Below are positions 19,174 to 27,997 of a DNA stretch of 64,000 nt, in pieces. The notes under the pieces are model-generated. The model had not been told where the DNA came from and did not search any database. It saw only the letters and a program-made list of their open reading frames with translations. Numbering within the stretch: position 1 is the first letter of the stretch; every line of letters starts with the position of its first letter. This DNA is from DASXYG01 sp036502625 (GTDB lineage: Bacteria > Actinomycetota > Actinomycetes > Streptosporangiales > Streptosporangiaceae). Both the position numbers and the translations under genes were made by a program. The stretch spans positions 37,302 to 101,301 of the forward strand of contig DASXYG010000031.1 in assembly GCA_036502625.1 (NCBI GenBank), in the 5' to 3' direction.

Positions 19174-19929
19174 TCAGAACGTGCCGCCGTCGACGACGAT
19201 GCGCTGGTCGTTGACGTAGGAGGCGGTGACGACGAAACGTACGGCCTCGGCGACCTCCTCGGGCGCGCACACGTGGCCGAAGGGGAAGCCGGGGTCGGCG
19301 TCGCGGATGTTCTCGATGCCGGCCGTGGCGCGGATCAGGCGGCGGCCCATCTCGGTGTCGACCAGGCCGGGGGCGACCACGTTGACGTGGATGCCGTTGG
19401 CGCGTTCCTCCCTGGCCAGGGTCTTGGCGAGGGCCTCCATGGCGACCTTGCCCATGGTGTACGGGGCGCCGTTCGCGCCGTACGTGTGGGCGGCGACGCT
19501 GGAGATGAACACGACGTCGCCGCGGGCGGACTCCCGCAGCCACGGGAGGGCGGCCTGGGTGACGTGGTGGGGGCCGAGGGCGTGGACGCGGAGGACGCGT
19601 TCCAGCTCGGCCGGGTCGGTGTCGGCCACGGAGTGGCCGCGGCTGGCGATTCCGGCGCAGTTCACCAGGATGCCGATGCCGCCGAGGTCGCCGGCCACGG
19701 ATGCGGCGAGCGTACGGCAGTCGTCGACGGCGTCGACGGACGCGTGGTAGGCGCGGGCCCGCACGCCGAGCGCGGCCAGGTCGTCGACGGTGGCGTTCGC
19801 GGAGTCGGCGTCGCGGCGGTAGTTGATCGCGACGTCGGCGCCGCCGGCGGCCAGGGCGAGCGCGATGGCCCGGCCGATGCCGCGCCCGCCGCCGGTGACC
19901 AGCGCGACGCGGCCCTTCAGATCAGACAT
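19174..19929 (-). CDS. Short-chain dehydrogenase/reductase
   Basis: A 251-residue classical SDR. The cofactor motif is TGGGRGIG at the N-terminus, NCAG-type strand LVNCAGIA is present, and the catalytic residues are Ser (VFISSVAAH) and YTMGK. The acidic/Arg pattern does not decide NAD versus NADP. ATG 19929 is chosen over 19935 because GAAGG is well spaced (6 nt) only for it. It lies 40 nt downstream of the acyl-CoA dehydrogenase and is probably co-transcribed, fitting a 3-hydroxyacyl oxidation step after dehydrogenation; the substrate is unknown. Confidence 0.9.
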   Translation of the reverse strand: MSDLKGRVALVTGGGRGIGRAIALALAAGGADVAINYRRDADSANATVDDLAALGVRARAYHASVDAVDDCRTLAASVAGDLGGIGILVNCAGIASRGHSVADTDPAELERVLRVHALGPHHVTQAALPWLRESARGDVVFISSVAAHTYGANGAPYTMGKVAMEALAKTLAREERANGIHVNVVAPGLVDTEMGRRLIRATAGIENIRDADPGFPFGHVCAPEEVAEAVRFVVTASYVNDQRIVVDGGTF

Positions 19930-19969
19930 GTGCATCCTTCGGTGAATCTGCGGACGGGTTCCCGTACGG

Positions 19970-21235
19970 CTACTTGCGGCGGCCGATGAAGCCGAAGAGC
20001 TGCCCGGCTACGCGGCGCATCTGGATCTCCTCCGAGCCCTCGGTGATGCGGTACCTGCGGTGGTGGCGGTAGATGTGCTCGAACGGCTTGTGGCGGGTGT
20101 AGCCCAGGCCGCCGTGCACCTGCATGGCGCGGTCGGCGGCCTCGCAGACCAGGCGGTTCGCGCGGTAGTTGCACATCGACACCTTCGCGGACACCTCGGC
20201 GCGGCTGTCGCGCACCGTCGACTGGCCGTCCAGTTCGCAGGCGGTCTTGCGGACGAGCGTACGGACCAGCTCCGCCTCGGTGTGCAGCTCGACCAGCGGC
20301 CACTGGATGGCCTGGCGTTCGGACAGCGGCTTGCCGAACGAGATGCGCTCGTTGGCGTACGCGACCGACTCGTCGATGCAGAACTGCGCGGCGCCGACCC
20401 CGGAGGCGGCCTGGCGGATGCGGTTCTCGTGGACGAACGTCTGCGCGATGGCCAGGCCCTCGCCCTCCTCGCCGAGGATCGCGCCGGCCGGCACTCGGAT
20501 GTCGTGCAGCTCGACCTCGCCGTGGTCGGTGGGCATGTTGAGCGTCCACCAGAAGAACGGCACCTCGAAGCCGGGCGCGCTGGTGGGCACGATGAACGCG
20601 GTGATGCCGCGGGCCTGGCCGGGCTCGCCGGACGTACGGGCGAAGATCAGGTCGTGGGTGGCGCGGTGGACGCCGGTGTTGAACCGCTTGCGGCCGTTGA
20701 TGATCCAGTCGGCGCCGTCGCGTACGGCGGTGGTCTCCAGCCAGGTGGCGTCGCTGCCGTGGTCGGGCTCGGTGAGGCCGAAGCCGAGGCCGCGCTCGCC
20801 GCGGATCTGCGGTTCGAGGAACTCCTCCTTCTGCGCGGGCGTGCCGAAGCTGCGCACGAGCAGCACGGACGGGAAGTTGCCCACGATGGACGACTCGTTC
20901 TGGAGGTCGTTGTGCAGGCCGAGGCCCTGGTGGGCGAGGTGCTCGCGGATCAGCGCCATGCCGAGGTTGGTGCCGTCTCGGCCGCCGAGCTCCTTCGGCA
21001 GGGCGTAGCGCAGGAAGCCGGCGGCGTCGGCGCGGCGGCGGACCTCGCGCAGGAGGTCCTCCCATTCGCGGCGCGGGACGCCGTCGTGCTCGAAGTCCGT
21101 ACGCGCCCATTCGCGGCGGTGGTCGAAGAACCGGTCGTTGTCGTCGCTGTCCTGCAGGGGCTTGATCTCCGCGGCGATGAAGGCGTCGAGCTCGGCGATC
21201 AGCTCGGTCAGCTCGGGCGGGATGGTGAAGTCCAC
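19970..21235 (-). CDS. Acyl-CoA dehydrogenase
   Basis: A 421-residue FAD enzyme catalysing alpha,beta-dehydrogenation of an acyl-CoA. The N-terminal helical domain has DFTIPPELTELIAELDAFI. The middle beta domain has GFGLTEPDHGSDATWLETTA, the FAD/substrate signature. The C-terminal helices carry the QVHGGLGYTRHKPFEHIYRHH and ITEGSEEIQMRRVA motifs. The ITEGSEE motif contains the Glu-Gly FAD-contact signature; the catalytic-base position cannot be fixed by eye. GTG 21235 has AGGAG 6-9 nt upstream. It is divergent from a TetR gene across a perfect palindrome, so repression by that TetR is likely. Confidence 0.93.
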   Translation of the reverse strand: MDFTIPPELTELIAELDAFIAAEIKPLQDSDDNDRFFDHRREWARTDFEHDGVPRREWEDLLREVRRRADAAGFLRYALPKELGGRDGTNLGMALIREHLAHQGLGLHNDLQNESSIVGNFPSVLLVRSFGTPAQKEEFLEPQIRGERGLGFGLTEPDHGSDATWLETTAVRDGADWIINGRKRFNTGVHRATHDLIFARTSGEPGQARGITAFIVPTSAPGFEVPFFWWTLNMPTDHGEVELHDIRVPAGAILGEEGEGLAIAQTFVHENRIRQAASGVGAAQFCIDESVAYANERISFGKPLSERQAIQWPLVELHTEAELVRTLVRKTACELDGQSTVRDSRAEVSAKVSMCNYRANRLVCEAADRAMQVHGGLGYTRHKPFEHIYRHHRRYRITEGSEEIQMRRVAGQLFGFIGRRK

Positions 21236-21291
21236 GGTCGGCTCCTTTTCGCTGCTCCCCCGCCGGTGCCCCGTGCCGTACGGGCGCGGGC

Positions 21292-21305
21292 TGAACGATC
21301 GTTCA
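21292..21305. promoter_or_regulatory. TetR-type operator TGAACGATCGTTCA
   Basis: A perfect 14-bp palindrome (core GAACG-AT-CGTTC) in the 176-nt gap between the divergent acyl-CoA dehydrogenase and TetR genes. Its size and position are typical of an autoregulating TetR operator. A matching core GAACG-CC-CGTTC occurs at 33400-33411. Confidence 0.75.
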
Positions 21306-21411
21306 ATCACGCTAGGCATGGCGGACGCGAACATCAAGACCCTCTGGCGGCCGGAAATGGTTCGGGGCGGGTTGACGTACTGAACGCCTGTTCCGTACAA
21401 CCGGAGGTGTG

Positions 21412-22038
21412 ATGGCCAATCGCAGGGCCGCCCCTGCACCCAGCACGGTCGTGACCGACACGGACGACCCGACGGCGGCGGCGATCCTCGGCGCGGCGGT
21501 CGCGGTGATCGCCGAGCACGGCTACCACGGCACGTCCGTACGCGACATCGCCGCGCAGGCCGGGGTCAGTCCGGGCGCGATCTACCACCACTTCGGGTCC
21601 AAGCAGGACGTCCTCGTCACGATCCTCGACCGGGGCATCGACCGGCTGGTGCGGCGTACGGAGGACGCGCTGTTCGCGGCGGGCGACGACCCGGCGGACC
21701 GGCTGCGGGCCATCGTGGAGACGCATGTGCTGGCGCACGCGCACGGGCGGCGTGAGTCGTTCATCGGCAACAGCGAGTTGCGCAGCCTCGAATCCGTGGG
21801 GCGTGCGGTGATCGTCACGAAGCGCGACGCCCAGCAGCGGATGTTCGACCGCGTGGTGACCGACGGGGTGGCGCGCGGGGTGTTCGCGACGCCGCATCCG
21901 GTGGAGGCGGCGCGGGTGATCGTCTCGGCGTGCACGGCGGTGGCGACGTGGTTCCGTACGGACGGGCCGCTGTCCGCCGAGGAGGTCGCGGCGCGGTATC
22001 AACGCGTCGCGCTGGACACCGTTGGCTACGCGGCATGA
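21412..22038 (+). CDS. TetR-family transcriptional regulator
   Basis: 208 residues. The N-terminal HTH spans about 20-66 (AVIAEHGYHGTSVRDIAAQA, GVSPGAIYHHFGSKQDVL), followed by a helical ligand-binding domain. ATG 21412 is chosen over the adjacent GTG 21409 because GGAGG is then 4 nt away rather than 1. It is divergent from the acyl-CoA dehydrogenase and overlaps the kinase-fusion start (ATGA), so it is autoregulated together with that gene. The likely ligand is an acyl-CoA, by analogy with FadR/KstR-type TetR proteins. Confidence 0.93.
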   Translation: MANRRAAPAPSTVVTDTDDPTAAAILGAAVAVIAEHGYHGTSVRDIAAQAGVSPGAIYHHFGSKQDVLVTILDRGIDRLVRRTEDALFAAGDDPADRLRAIVETHVLAHAHGRRESFIGNSELRSLESVGRAVIVTKRDAQQRMFDRVVTDGVARGVFATPHPVEAARVIVSACTAVATWFRTDGPLSAEEVAARYQRVALDTVGYAA

Positions 22039-24053
22039 GCGCGGAGCTCGCGGGGCGGGTGGCGGCGCGGCTCGGGGAGCTGTGGGGCGGGGCGTACGCG
22101 GTCGGGAACGTGCGGCGGCTGTCCGGTGGCGCGTCGCGGGAGACGTGGAGCCTGGACGCCACCGGTCCGGACGGGGCGCGGCACGGGCTGATCGTGCGGC
22201 GCGACCCGGAGGAGCTGCCGCGTCCGGAGCAGATGGCGCGGGAGGCGGCGGCGTTCCGTGCCGCGCGGGCCGCCGGGGTGCCGGAGCCCGAGCTGTACGA
22301 CGCCGGGCCGGACCGGCTCGGGTCGCCGTACCTGCTGATGGAGCGGCTGGACGGGGAGACGATCGCGCGGCGGCTGCTGCGCGACGAGGCGTACGCGGGC
22401 GCGCGGCCGCGGCTGGCGCGGGAGCTCGGCGGGGTGCTGGCGCGCATCCACGCGATCGATCCGGGCGAGGTGCCCGGGCTGCCGCGGATCGACGCGCTGC
22501 CGCTGCTCAGGGAGTTGTACGAGGGGTTCGGGGAGCCGCGTCCCGCCATCGAGCTGGGGTTGCGGTGGCTGGCCGAGCACCGGCCCGAGGCGTACGGCGA
22601 CACGCTCGTGCACGGCGATTTCCGTACGGGCAACCTGCTGATCGGGCCGGACGGGCTGCGCGGGGTGCTCGACTGGGAGATCGTGCACCGCGGCGACCCC
22701 ATGCAGGACCTCGGGTGGCTGTGCACGAAGGCGTGGCGGTTCGGGTCGCCGCACCCGGTGGGCGGTTTCGGCCCGCGCGCGGATTTGCTCGCGGGCTACG
22801 CCGAGGCGGGCGGCACTCCCCCGGACCCCCAGACGCTGGCGTGGTGGGAGCTGTACGGCACGCTCCGCTGGGCCGTCCTCTGCCGCCGCCAAGCCGAACG
22901 CCACCTCTCCGGAGCGGAGCCGTCACTGGAACTAGCCGTCCTCGGCCGCCGCGTCTGCGAACAGGAACACGACATCCTCCTGTCCCTCGGCCTCACCCAC
23001 CCGGTAACCATCCCCGACCCCCTGACCGAGCAGGGTGCGGGTGACGGGGGCCGAACGCCTCCCACCACCCGCCCCGGCGGCGCGCAGGGCGCGGAGGTAG
23101 AGAGCGAGGGGGGCGGCGCACGGAGCGCGGGTGGCAGGGGCCACACACCCCCCGCCACCCGGCCCGGCGCTGTACAGAGCGCGGAGGAAGAGAGCGAGGG
23201 GGGCGGCGCGCGGAGCGCGGGTGGCAGGGGCCACACACCCCCCGCCACCCGGCCCGGCGCTGCGCAGGGCGCGGAGGAAGAGAGCGAGGGGGGCGGCGCG
23301 CGGAGCGCGGAGGACGGGGGCGACGCACCCCCCGCCCAGCCCGGCGCCGTACAGAGGGCGGAGGTAGAGAGCGAGGGCGGCGCCGCGCGGAGCGCGGAGG
23401 CCAGGGAGGAAGGCGGGGCTCGTACGCTCCCCGCTGCCCAGCCTCGCGCCACACGGCGCATCGAGGTGGACGGGCAGGGCGCGGGGAGCGAGGGCGGCGC
23501 CGCGCAGAGCACGGAGGCCGAGGGGCAGGGCGCGGGGAGCAGGGACGGCGCCGCGCAGAGCACGGAGGCCGAGGGGCAGGGCGCGGGGAGCGAGGGCGGC
23601 GCCGCGCAGAGCACGGAAGTCGAGGGGCAGGGCGCGGGGAGCGAGGGCGGCGTCGTGCGGAGCGTGGGGGGAGAGACGAAGGGCGGGGGTGGTGGGGTGC
23701 GGAGTGCGGTGCCTCATGATCTGCCTGATCGGGATGGGTTGTTGGAGGCCGTCGGGGAGTTTCTCGTCGGGGAGATGGGGGCGGCCGAGGATCCGCGGGT
23801 GCGGTTTCATGCGCGGGTCGCCGCTAATGCCGTGAGGATCGCTCGGCGGGAGGCGCGGCTGGCCGAGGCGCATGGGGCGGCGCATCGGGGGCGGCTCGCC
23901 TCGCTCGGGTGTGCGGATGACGGCGAGTTGTGCGCGGCCATCCGGGACGGCTCGCTCGACGGGCGGGCCGGGGAGGTCGCGGAAGTCGTACGCGCCGCCG
24001 TCACGGACAAGCTGATCGTCGCGAACCCCGCTCACCTGGCGATACCCGGGTGA
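22035..24053 (+). CDS. APH-type phosphotransferase fused through a repeat linker to a DUF6285-like domain
   Basis: 672 codons without a stop. Residues 1 to about 315 are an ACAD10/11-like aminoglycoside-phosphotransferase-fold kinase, with LVHGDFRTGNLLI (catalytic Asp) and GVLDWEIVHRGDPMQDLGWL (metal-binding Asp). Residues about 335-555 are a Gly/Glu/Ala low-complexity tract of two tandem repeat families. Residues 561-672 (HDLPDRDGLLEAVGEFL, then VRFHARVAANAVRIARREA) match the small DUF6285 protein that normally follows such kinases as a separate gene. An internal GTG (23697 or 23709) could still start it separately. The start is ATG 22035, overlapping the TetR stop. Confidence 0.8.
   Translation: MSAELAGRVAARLGELWGGAYAVGNVRRLSGGASRETWSLDATGPDGARHGLIVRRDPEELPRPEQMAREAAAFRAARAAGVPEPELYDAGPDRLGSPYLLMERLDGETIARRLLRDEAYAGARPRLARELGGVLARIHAIDPGEVPGLPRIDALPLLRELYEGFGEPRPAIELGLRWLAEHRPEAYGDTLVHGDFRTGNLLIGPDGLRGVLDWEIVHRGDPMQDLGWLCTKAWRFGSPHPVGGFGPRADLLAGYAEAGGTPPDPQTLAWWELYGTLRWAVLCRRQAERHLSGAEPSLELAVLGRRVCEQEHDILLSLGLTHPVTIPDPLTEQGAGDGGRTPPTTRPGGAQGAEVESEGGGARSAGGRGHTPPATRPGAVQSAEEESEGGGARSAGGRGHTPPATRPGAAQGAEEESEGGGARSAEDGGDAPPAQPGAVQRAEVESEGGAARSAEAREEGGARTLPAAQPRATRRIEVDGQGAGSEGGAAQSTEAEGQGAGSRDGAAQSTEAEGQGAGSEGGAAQSTEVEGQGAGSEGGVVRSVGGETKGGGGGVRSAVPHDLPDRDGLLEAVGEFLVGEMGAAEDPRVRFHARVAANAVRIARREARLAEAHGAAHRGRLASLGCADDGELCAAIRDGSLDGRAGEVAEVVRAAVTDKLIVANPAHLAIPG
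23076..23440 (+). repeat. Tandem repeat, about 90-bp unit, about four copies
   Basis: Units begin at about 23076, 23166 and 23256, with a fourth diverged copy from about 23343. Each encodes about 30 residues of the pattern GAxQxAEEESEGGGARSA followed by a Pro-rich GRGHTPPATRPG part. Copies 1 and 2 are nearly identical in DNA. The tract lies in the linker of the kinase-DUF6285 gene and has no stop in the host frame. Confidence 0.85.
23463..23666 (+). repeat. Four tandem 51-bp repeats
   Basis: Exact 51-bp spacing: 23463-23513, 23514-23564, 23565-23615 and 23616-23666. Each encodes 17 residues (EAEGQGAGSEGGAAQST). Copies 1-3 differ at a few bases; copy 4 is more diverged. The unit length is a multiple of three, so gain or loss of copies keeps the frame. 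Confidence 0.92.
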
Positions 24054-24105
24054 CCACGACCCGGGCAGACACGTTGACCGTACGACCGGATACCGGAGGA
24101 CGCAC

Positions 24106-25008
<903 letters not shown>

Positions 25009-25024
25009 CCGTACGGAGGAAGAC

Positions 25025-25807
25025 ATGAGTGACGCACCGGTCCTGGTGGAGCGGTCGGACGGCATCGTGACCGTGACGATCAACCGGCCCAAGGTGAAGA
25101 ACGCGATCAACGGCGCGGCGTGGGAGATCCTCGGGTCGACGTTCGCCGAGGTCAACGGCGACGACTCCGTACGCGCGGTCGTGCTGACCGGCGCCGGCGA
25201 CGCGTTCAGCGCGGGCGCCGACCTCTCGGGCCAGCGCGCCGACGGCCATCCGCTCGACCACATGCGCGCGGTGAACCGGGTGGCGAAGGCGCTGTACGAC
25301 CTGCCCAAGCCGACCGTGGCGAAGGTGCCGGGCGTGGCCGTGGGCGCGGGCTGGAACCTGGCGCTGTGCTGCGACCTCGTGGTGGCGTCGAGCACCGCCC
25401 GGTTCTCGCAGATCTTCGCCAAGCGCGGCCTGTCGCTGGACTTCGGCGGCTCCTGGCTGCTGCCGCGCCTGGTCGGGCTGCAGCAGGCGAAGCGGCTGGC
25501 GCTGATGGCCGACTTCGTGGACGCCGAGGAGGCCCGTACGCTCGGCCTGGTCACCTGGGTCGTGGAGCCGGACAAGCTGGACGCGTTCACCGGCGACGTC
25601 GTGGCGAAGCTGGCCGCGGGCCCGCCGGTGGCGCTCGCGCAGTCCAAGGAGCTGCTGAACGCGAGCATCGACTCCTCGTTCGCGCAGGCCCTGGAGTCGG
25701 AGGCGCGCACCCAGGCGATCAACTTCGCCGGCGCGGACGCCGCGGCGGCGCGCAAGGCGTTCATGGACAAGCGCGAGCCCGAGTTCACCGGCCGCTGGGG
25801 CGCCTGA
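25025..25807 (+). CDS. Enoyl-CoA hydratase/isomerase family protein
   Basis: A 260-residue crotonase of normal length. GDAFSAGADLSGQ and VPGVAVGAGWNLALCCD form the oxyanion hole. The segment KRGLSLDFGGSWLLPRLVG has Asp where hydratases have Glu, as in PaaG/isomerase-type members. GGAGG precedes ATG 25025. It is probably co-transcribed with the upstream crotonase. A strong hairpin follows directly. Confidence 0.9.
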   Translation: MSDAPVLVERSDGIVTVTINRPKVKNAINGAAWEILGSTFAEVNGDDSVRAVVLTGAGDAFSAGADLSGQRADGHPLDHMRAVNRVAKALYDLPKPTVAKVPGVAVGAGWNLALCCDLVVASSTARFSQIFAKRGLSLDFGGSWLLPRLVGLQQAKRLALMADFVDAEEARTLGLVTWVVEPDKLDAFTGDVVAKLAAGPPVALAQSKELLNASIDSSFAQALESEARTQAINFAGADAAAARKAFMDKREPEFTGRWGA

Positions 25808-25812
25808 CCCGT

Positions 25813-25847
25813 ACGGGCGTCCCGGGCGCGCGGCCCGGGGCGCCCGT
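25813..25847. terminator. Bidirectional hairpin between convergent genes
   Basis: A GC-rich inverted repeat (ACGGGCGtCCCGGGC / GGCCCGGGgCGCCCGT, about 15 bp) directly after the crotonase stop and touching the stop of the convergent NmrA-like gene. It is placed to end both transcripts. Confidence 0.65.
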
Positions 25848-26704
25848 CAGCCGGCGGCGAACGCGGCGCGGTTGCGGGTGACCCAGTCGGCGAAGCGGGT
25901 CGCGGGGCGGCCGAGCAGGCGCGGCACGGTCGGGAGGATCTCGGCGGGCGTCGGATCGTCGCGCATGAGGGTGAGGACCGAGTCGACGACCTCCTCCGAC
26001 ATGCCGGAGCGCATGAGGCCGGCGCGGAAGGCGCCGGCGGGCGGCTCGACGGCCCGCAGCGGGCGGTCGATCTCGGCGCCGATGACCGCGAGCTCCTCGC
26101 GCGGGGTGAGCGCCTCGGGCCCGGTGAGCTGGTACGCCGTGCTGTCGTACGCGTCCGTGGTCAGGGCCGCCGCCGCGATCTCCGCGATGTCGGCCGGGTC
26201 GATCGAGACGGCCGGGAGGTCCGCGTACGGGATCGGCACGGTGTCGCCGCGGGCGATCATCGGCGCCCAGTTGAGCACGTTCGTCATGAAGCGGCCCGGC
26301 TTGAGCAGCGCCCAGGCCGAACCGCTGCCGGTGACCGCCGTCTCGGCCTCGGACTGCCAGACCGAAAGCGGGTCGGTACGGCCGGCGTCGGCGAGGTAGG
26401 TGGACAGCAGCACCAGGCGCGCGGTGCCGGCGCGCCGCGCGGCGGCCGCCAGCTCGAGGATGTGCGTGGGCCGCGGCGCGCTGCCGACGGGCTGCGCCGA
26501 CATGAGGTACGCGGCGTCCACCCCGCGGAAGGCGGCGTCCAGGCTCGCGGCGTCCTCGGCGTCGCCGTACACCGCCTCCGCGCCCGGTGGGAGGCGGATC
26601 CCGTCGGGTTTGCGGCTCATGGCCCGTACGGGCTCGCCCGCGGCGGCCAGCCTGGCGAGCAGTTCACGGCCGACCGATCCCGTCGCTCCGGTCACGAGGA
26701 TCAT
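25847..26704 (-). CDS. NmrA-like NAD(P)-binding reductase
   Basis: A 285-residue atypical SDR. The N-terminal motif is MILVTGATGSVGREL (GxxGxxG) with MSRKPDG after the second strand, suggesting NADP binding. No YxxxK catalytic pair is evident, as in NmrA/azoreductase-like members. ATG 26704 is used rather than an upstream in-frame start because AAGGAG lies 6 nt before it. It is divergent from a MarR gene over a 96-nt gap with a palindrome, so it is probably the MarR target. A role in quinone or electrophile stress is plausible. Confidence 0.85.
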   Translation of the reverse strand: MILVTGATGSVGRELLARLAAAGEPVRAMSRKPDGIRLPPGAEAVYGDAEDAASLDAAFRGVDAAYLMSAQPVGSAPRPTHILELAAAARRAGTARLVLLSTYLADAGRTDPLSVWQSEAETAVTGSGSAWALLKPGRFMTNVLNWAPMIARGDTVPIPYADLPAVSIDPADIAEIAAAALTTDAYDSTAYQLTGPEALTPREELAVIGAEIDRPLRAVEPPAGAFRAGLMRSGMSEEVVDSVLTLMRDDPTPAEILPTVPRLLGRPATRFADWVTRNRAAFAAG

Positions 26705-26758
26705 GCTGGGCTCCTTCACGTCAGATCTGCGTCACCGGAAACGTTAGCCGCCGAACCG

Positions 26759-26770
26759 TTAGATATCAAA
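26759..26770. promoter_or_regulatory. Palindrome TTAGATATCAAA, candidate MarR operator
   Basis: A 12-bp dyad (TTnGATATCnAA) in the short gap between the divergent NmrA-like and MarR genes, in an AT-rich patch unusual for this genome. It fits a MarR operator/promoter region by position; binding is inferred. Confidence 0.5.
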
Positions 26771-26800
26771 CCCTTAGTCTTCGTACGGTATGCTGAGGTC

Positions 26801-27241
26801 ATGTCGAAGCCAGCCGGGCCGCCGTCGCGCCCACCGATCGGCCTCCTGCTCAACCGGGTGGCCAAGGACGCGGGCCGCGCGTTCGACGACGCCCTCGCCG
26901 AGTCAGGCGGCTCCACGCCGGTATGGCTGATCCTGCTGTCCCTGAAAACCCGCCAGGTCGCCAACCAGCGCGAGCTGGCCGAGGCCGTGGGCATCCAGGG
27001 CGCGACCCTCACCCACCACCTCAACGCCATGGAGGAGACCGGCCTCCTCACCCGCCGCCGCGACCCGGACAACCGCCGCGTCCACCTAGTGGAACTGACC
27101 ACAGACGGCAACACCCTCTTCCACCACCTAGCCACCGCCGCCCAGGACTTCGACCGCAAACTCCGCACCGGCCTCTCCGAACCCGACGAAACCACCCTCC
27201 GCCGCCTGCTAACCCAACTCCAGACCAACGCCACCGGCTGA
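26801..27241 (+). CDS. MarR-family transcriptional regulator
   Basis: A 146-residue winged-helix dimer. The recognition region is QRELAEAVGIQGATLTHHLN, followed by the wing RRRDPDNRRVHLVELT. The frame is open upstream, but ATG 26801 starts the family-sized protein. The start has GAGG upstream (GCTGAGGTC). It is divergent from the NmrA-like reductase. A phenolic or oxidant ligand would be typical of the family. Confidence 0.92.
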   Translation: MSKPAGPPSRPPIGLLLNRVAKDAGRAFDDALAESGGSTPVWLILLSLKTRQVANQRELAEAVGIQGATLTHHLNAMEETGLLTRRRDPDNRRVHLVELTTDGNTLFHHLATAAQDFDRKLRTGLSEPDETTLRRLLTQLQTNATG

Positions 27242-27306
27242 CGGCGCAGCCGCGTCAGGCGGGCACGGCAGCCTCCGTACGGGCGGCGGCTGGAGCGTAG
27301 CCGCAC

Positions 27307-27617
27307 AAAGGCCGCCCTCCGCGCGCGCTCCTCCCCGCGACCTCACCCGGGCGTAATCAAAGCTGGGCCGCGAGAGCTACCGCCCCCCGGCGCCACCCCA
27401 GGACCGGGGATCTCAGGGCGCAGCCCCGCGGCCCAACCCAGAGGAGCGCCGGGCTGAGGGGGCGGGGAGAGACGCACGCGAAGCGCCACTCGCGGTGCGC
27501 GCGGCCACGCCACGACACCACGGAAACCAGCAGCATCGAGGCGACAGCCCCCGCGGCCCAACCCCGAGAACGCCCACCTGAGGACGCGGAAAACAGTCGC
27601 GCGCAGCGCGGCCTTTC
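27307..27617. repeat. Inverted-repeat-bounded non-coding unit, copy 1
   Basis: The left end (27307-27330, AAAGGCCGCCCTCCGCGCGC) and right end (27594-27617, GCGCGCAGCGCGGCCTTTC) are imperfect inverted repeats. The interior has no credible gene. A second, shorter copy lies 400 bp on and shares the ends and interior segments such as GACCGGGGATCTCAGGGC. Confidence 0.6.
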
Positions 27618-27707
27618 ACCCGCAACGCCGCCTCCCCCAACCGCGCCGCCACACACAGCACAACCTCGGACACCACCAAGCCCCGCAGCGCCGCCATGCC
27701 GCCATCC

Positions 27708-27897
27708 AAAGGCCGCGCTCCGCGCGCGCTCCTCCCCGCGACCTCGCCAGGGCGTAATCAAGGCTGAGCCGCGAGGGCTACCGCCCCCGGTGACCCCCCC
27801 CCGGGACCGGGGATCTCAGGGCTCAGCCCTGCAGCCCAACCCCGAAAACGCCGACCCAAGGACGCAGAAAAACAGTCGCGCGCAGCGCGGCCTTTTC
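27708..27897. repeat. Inverted-repeat-bounded non-coding unit, copy 2
   Basis: The left end AAAGGCCGCGCTCCGCGCGC (27708-27727) is an inverted repeat of the right end GCGCGCAGCGCGGCCTTTT (about 27879-27897). The first 130 bp align closely with copy 1 (CTCCTCCCCGCGACCTC, GGGCGTAATCAA, CGGGGATCTCAGGG). Copy 1 has an extra segment of about 110 bp. It ends 100 bp before the acyl-CoA ligase stop. No transposase is present, so it resembles a miniature element or a duplicated intergenic block. Confidence 0.6.
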
Positions 27898-27997
27898 ACG
27901 CCGCCACACACAGCACGACCTCGGACGGCACCACCAGACCCCGGGTGCGGAGAACAGCCGCGCGGCGCCTCCTCTTCCGCGAGGCCACAACCCCGGG

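Larger units (their letters stand above)
27242..27997. other. 756-bp gene-free region
   Basis: Between the MarR stop and the acyl-CoA ligase stop. Apart from the two repeated units no conserved frame, tRNA or promoter can be supported. Open frames across it are Arg/Ala/Pro-rich shadows. The segment after copy 1 (27640-27690, ACACACAGCACAACCTCGGA) is also repeated after copy 2 (27905-27923, ACACACAGCACGACCTCGGA), so the duplication extends past the inverted-repeat ends. Confidence 0.7.

Noticed and set aside
22035..24053. CRISPR array in the tandem repeat region
   Set aside because: The repeats are contiguous, have no unique spacers and keep an open reading frame.
27357..27761. Minus-strand frames in the 27.3-27.8 kb region as genes
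   Set aside because: The same segments are duplicated with indels that break the frame between copies, so they are not under coding constraint.
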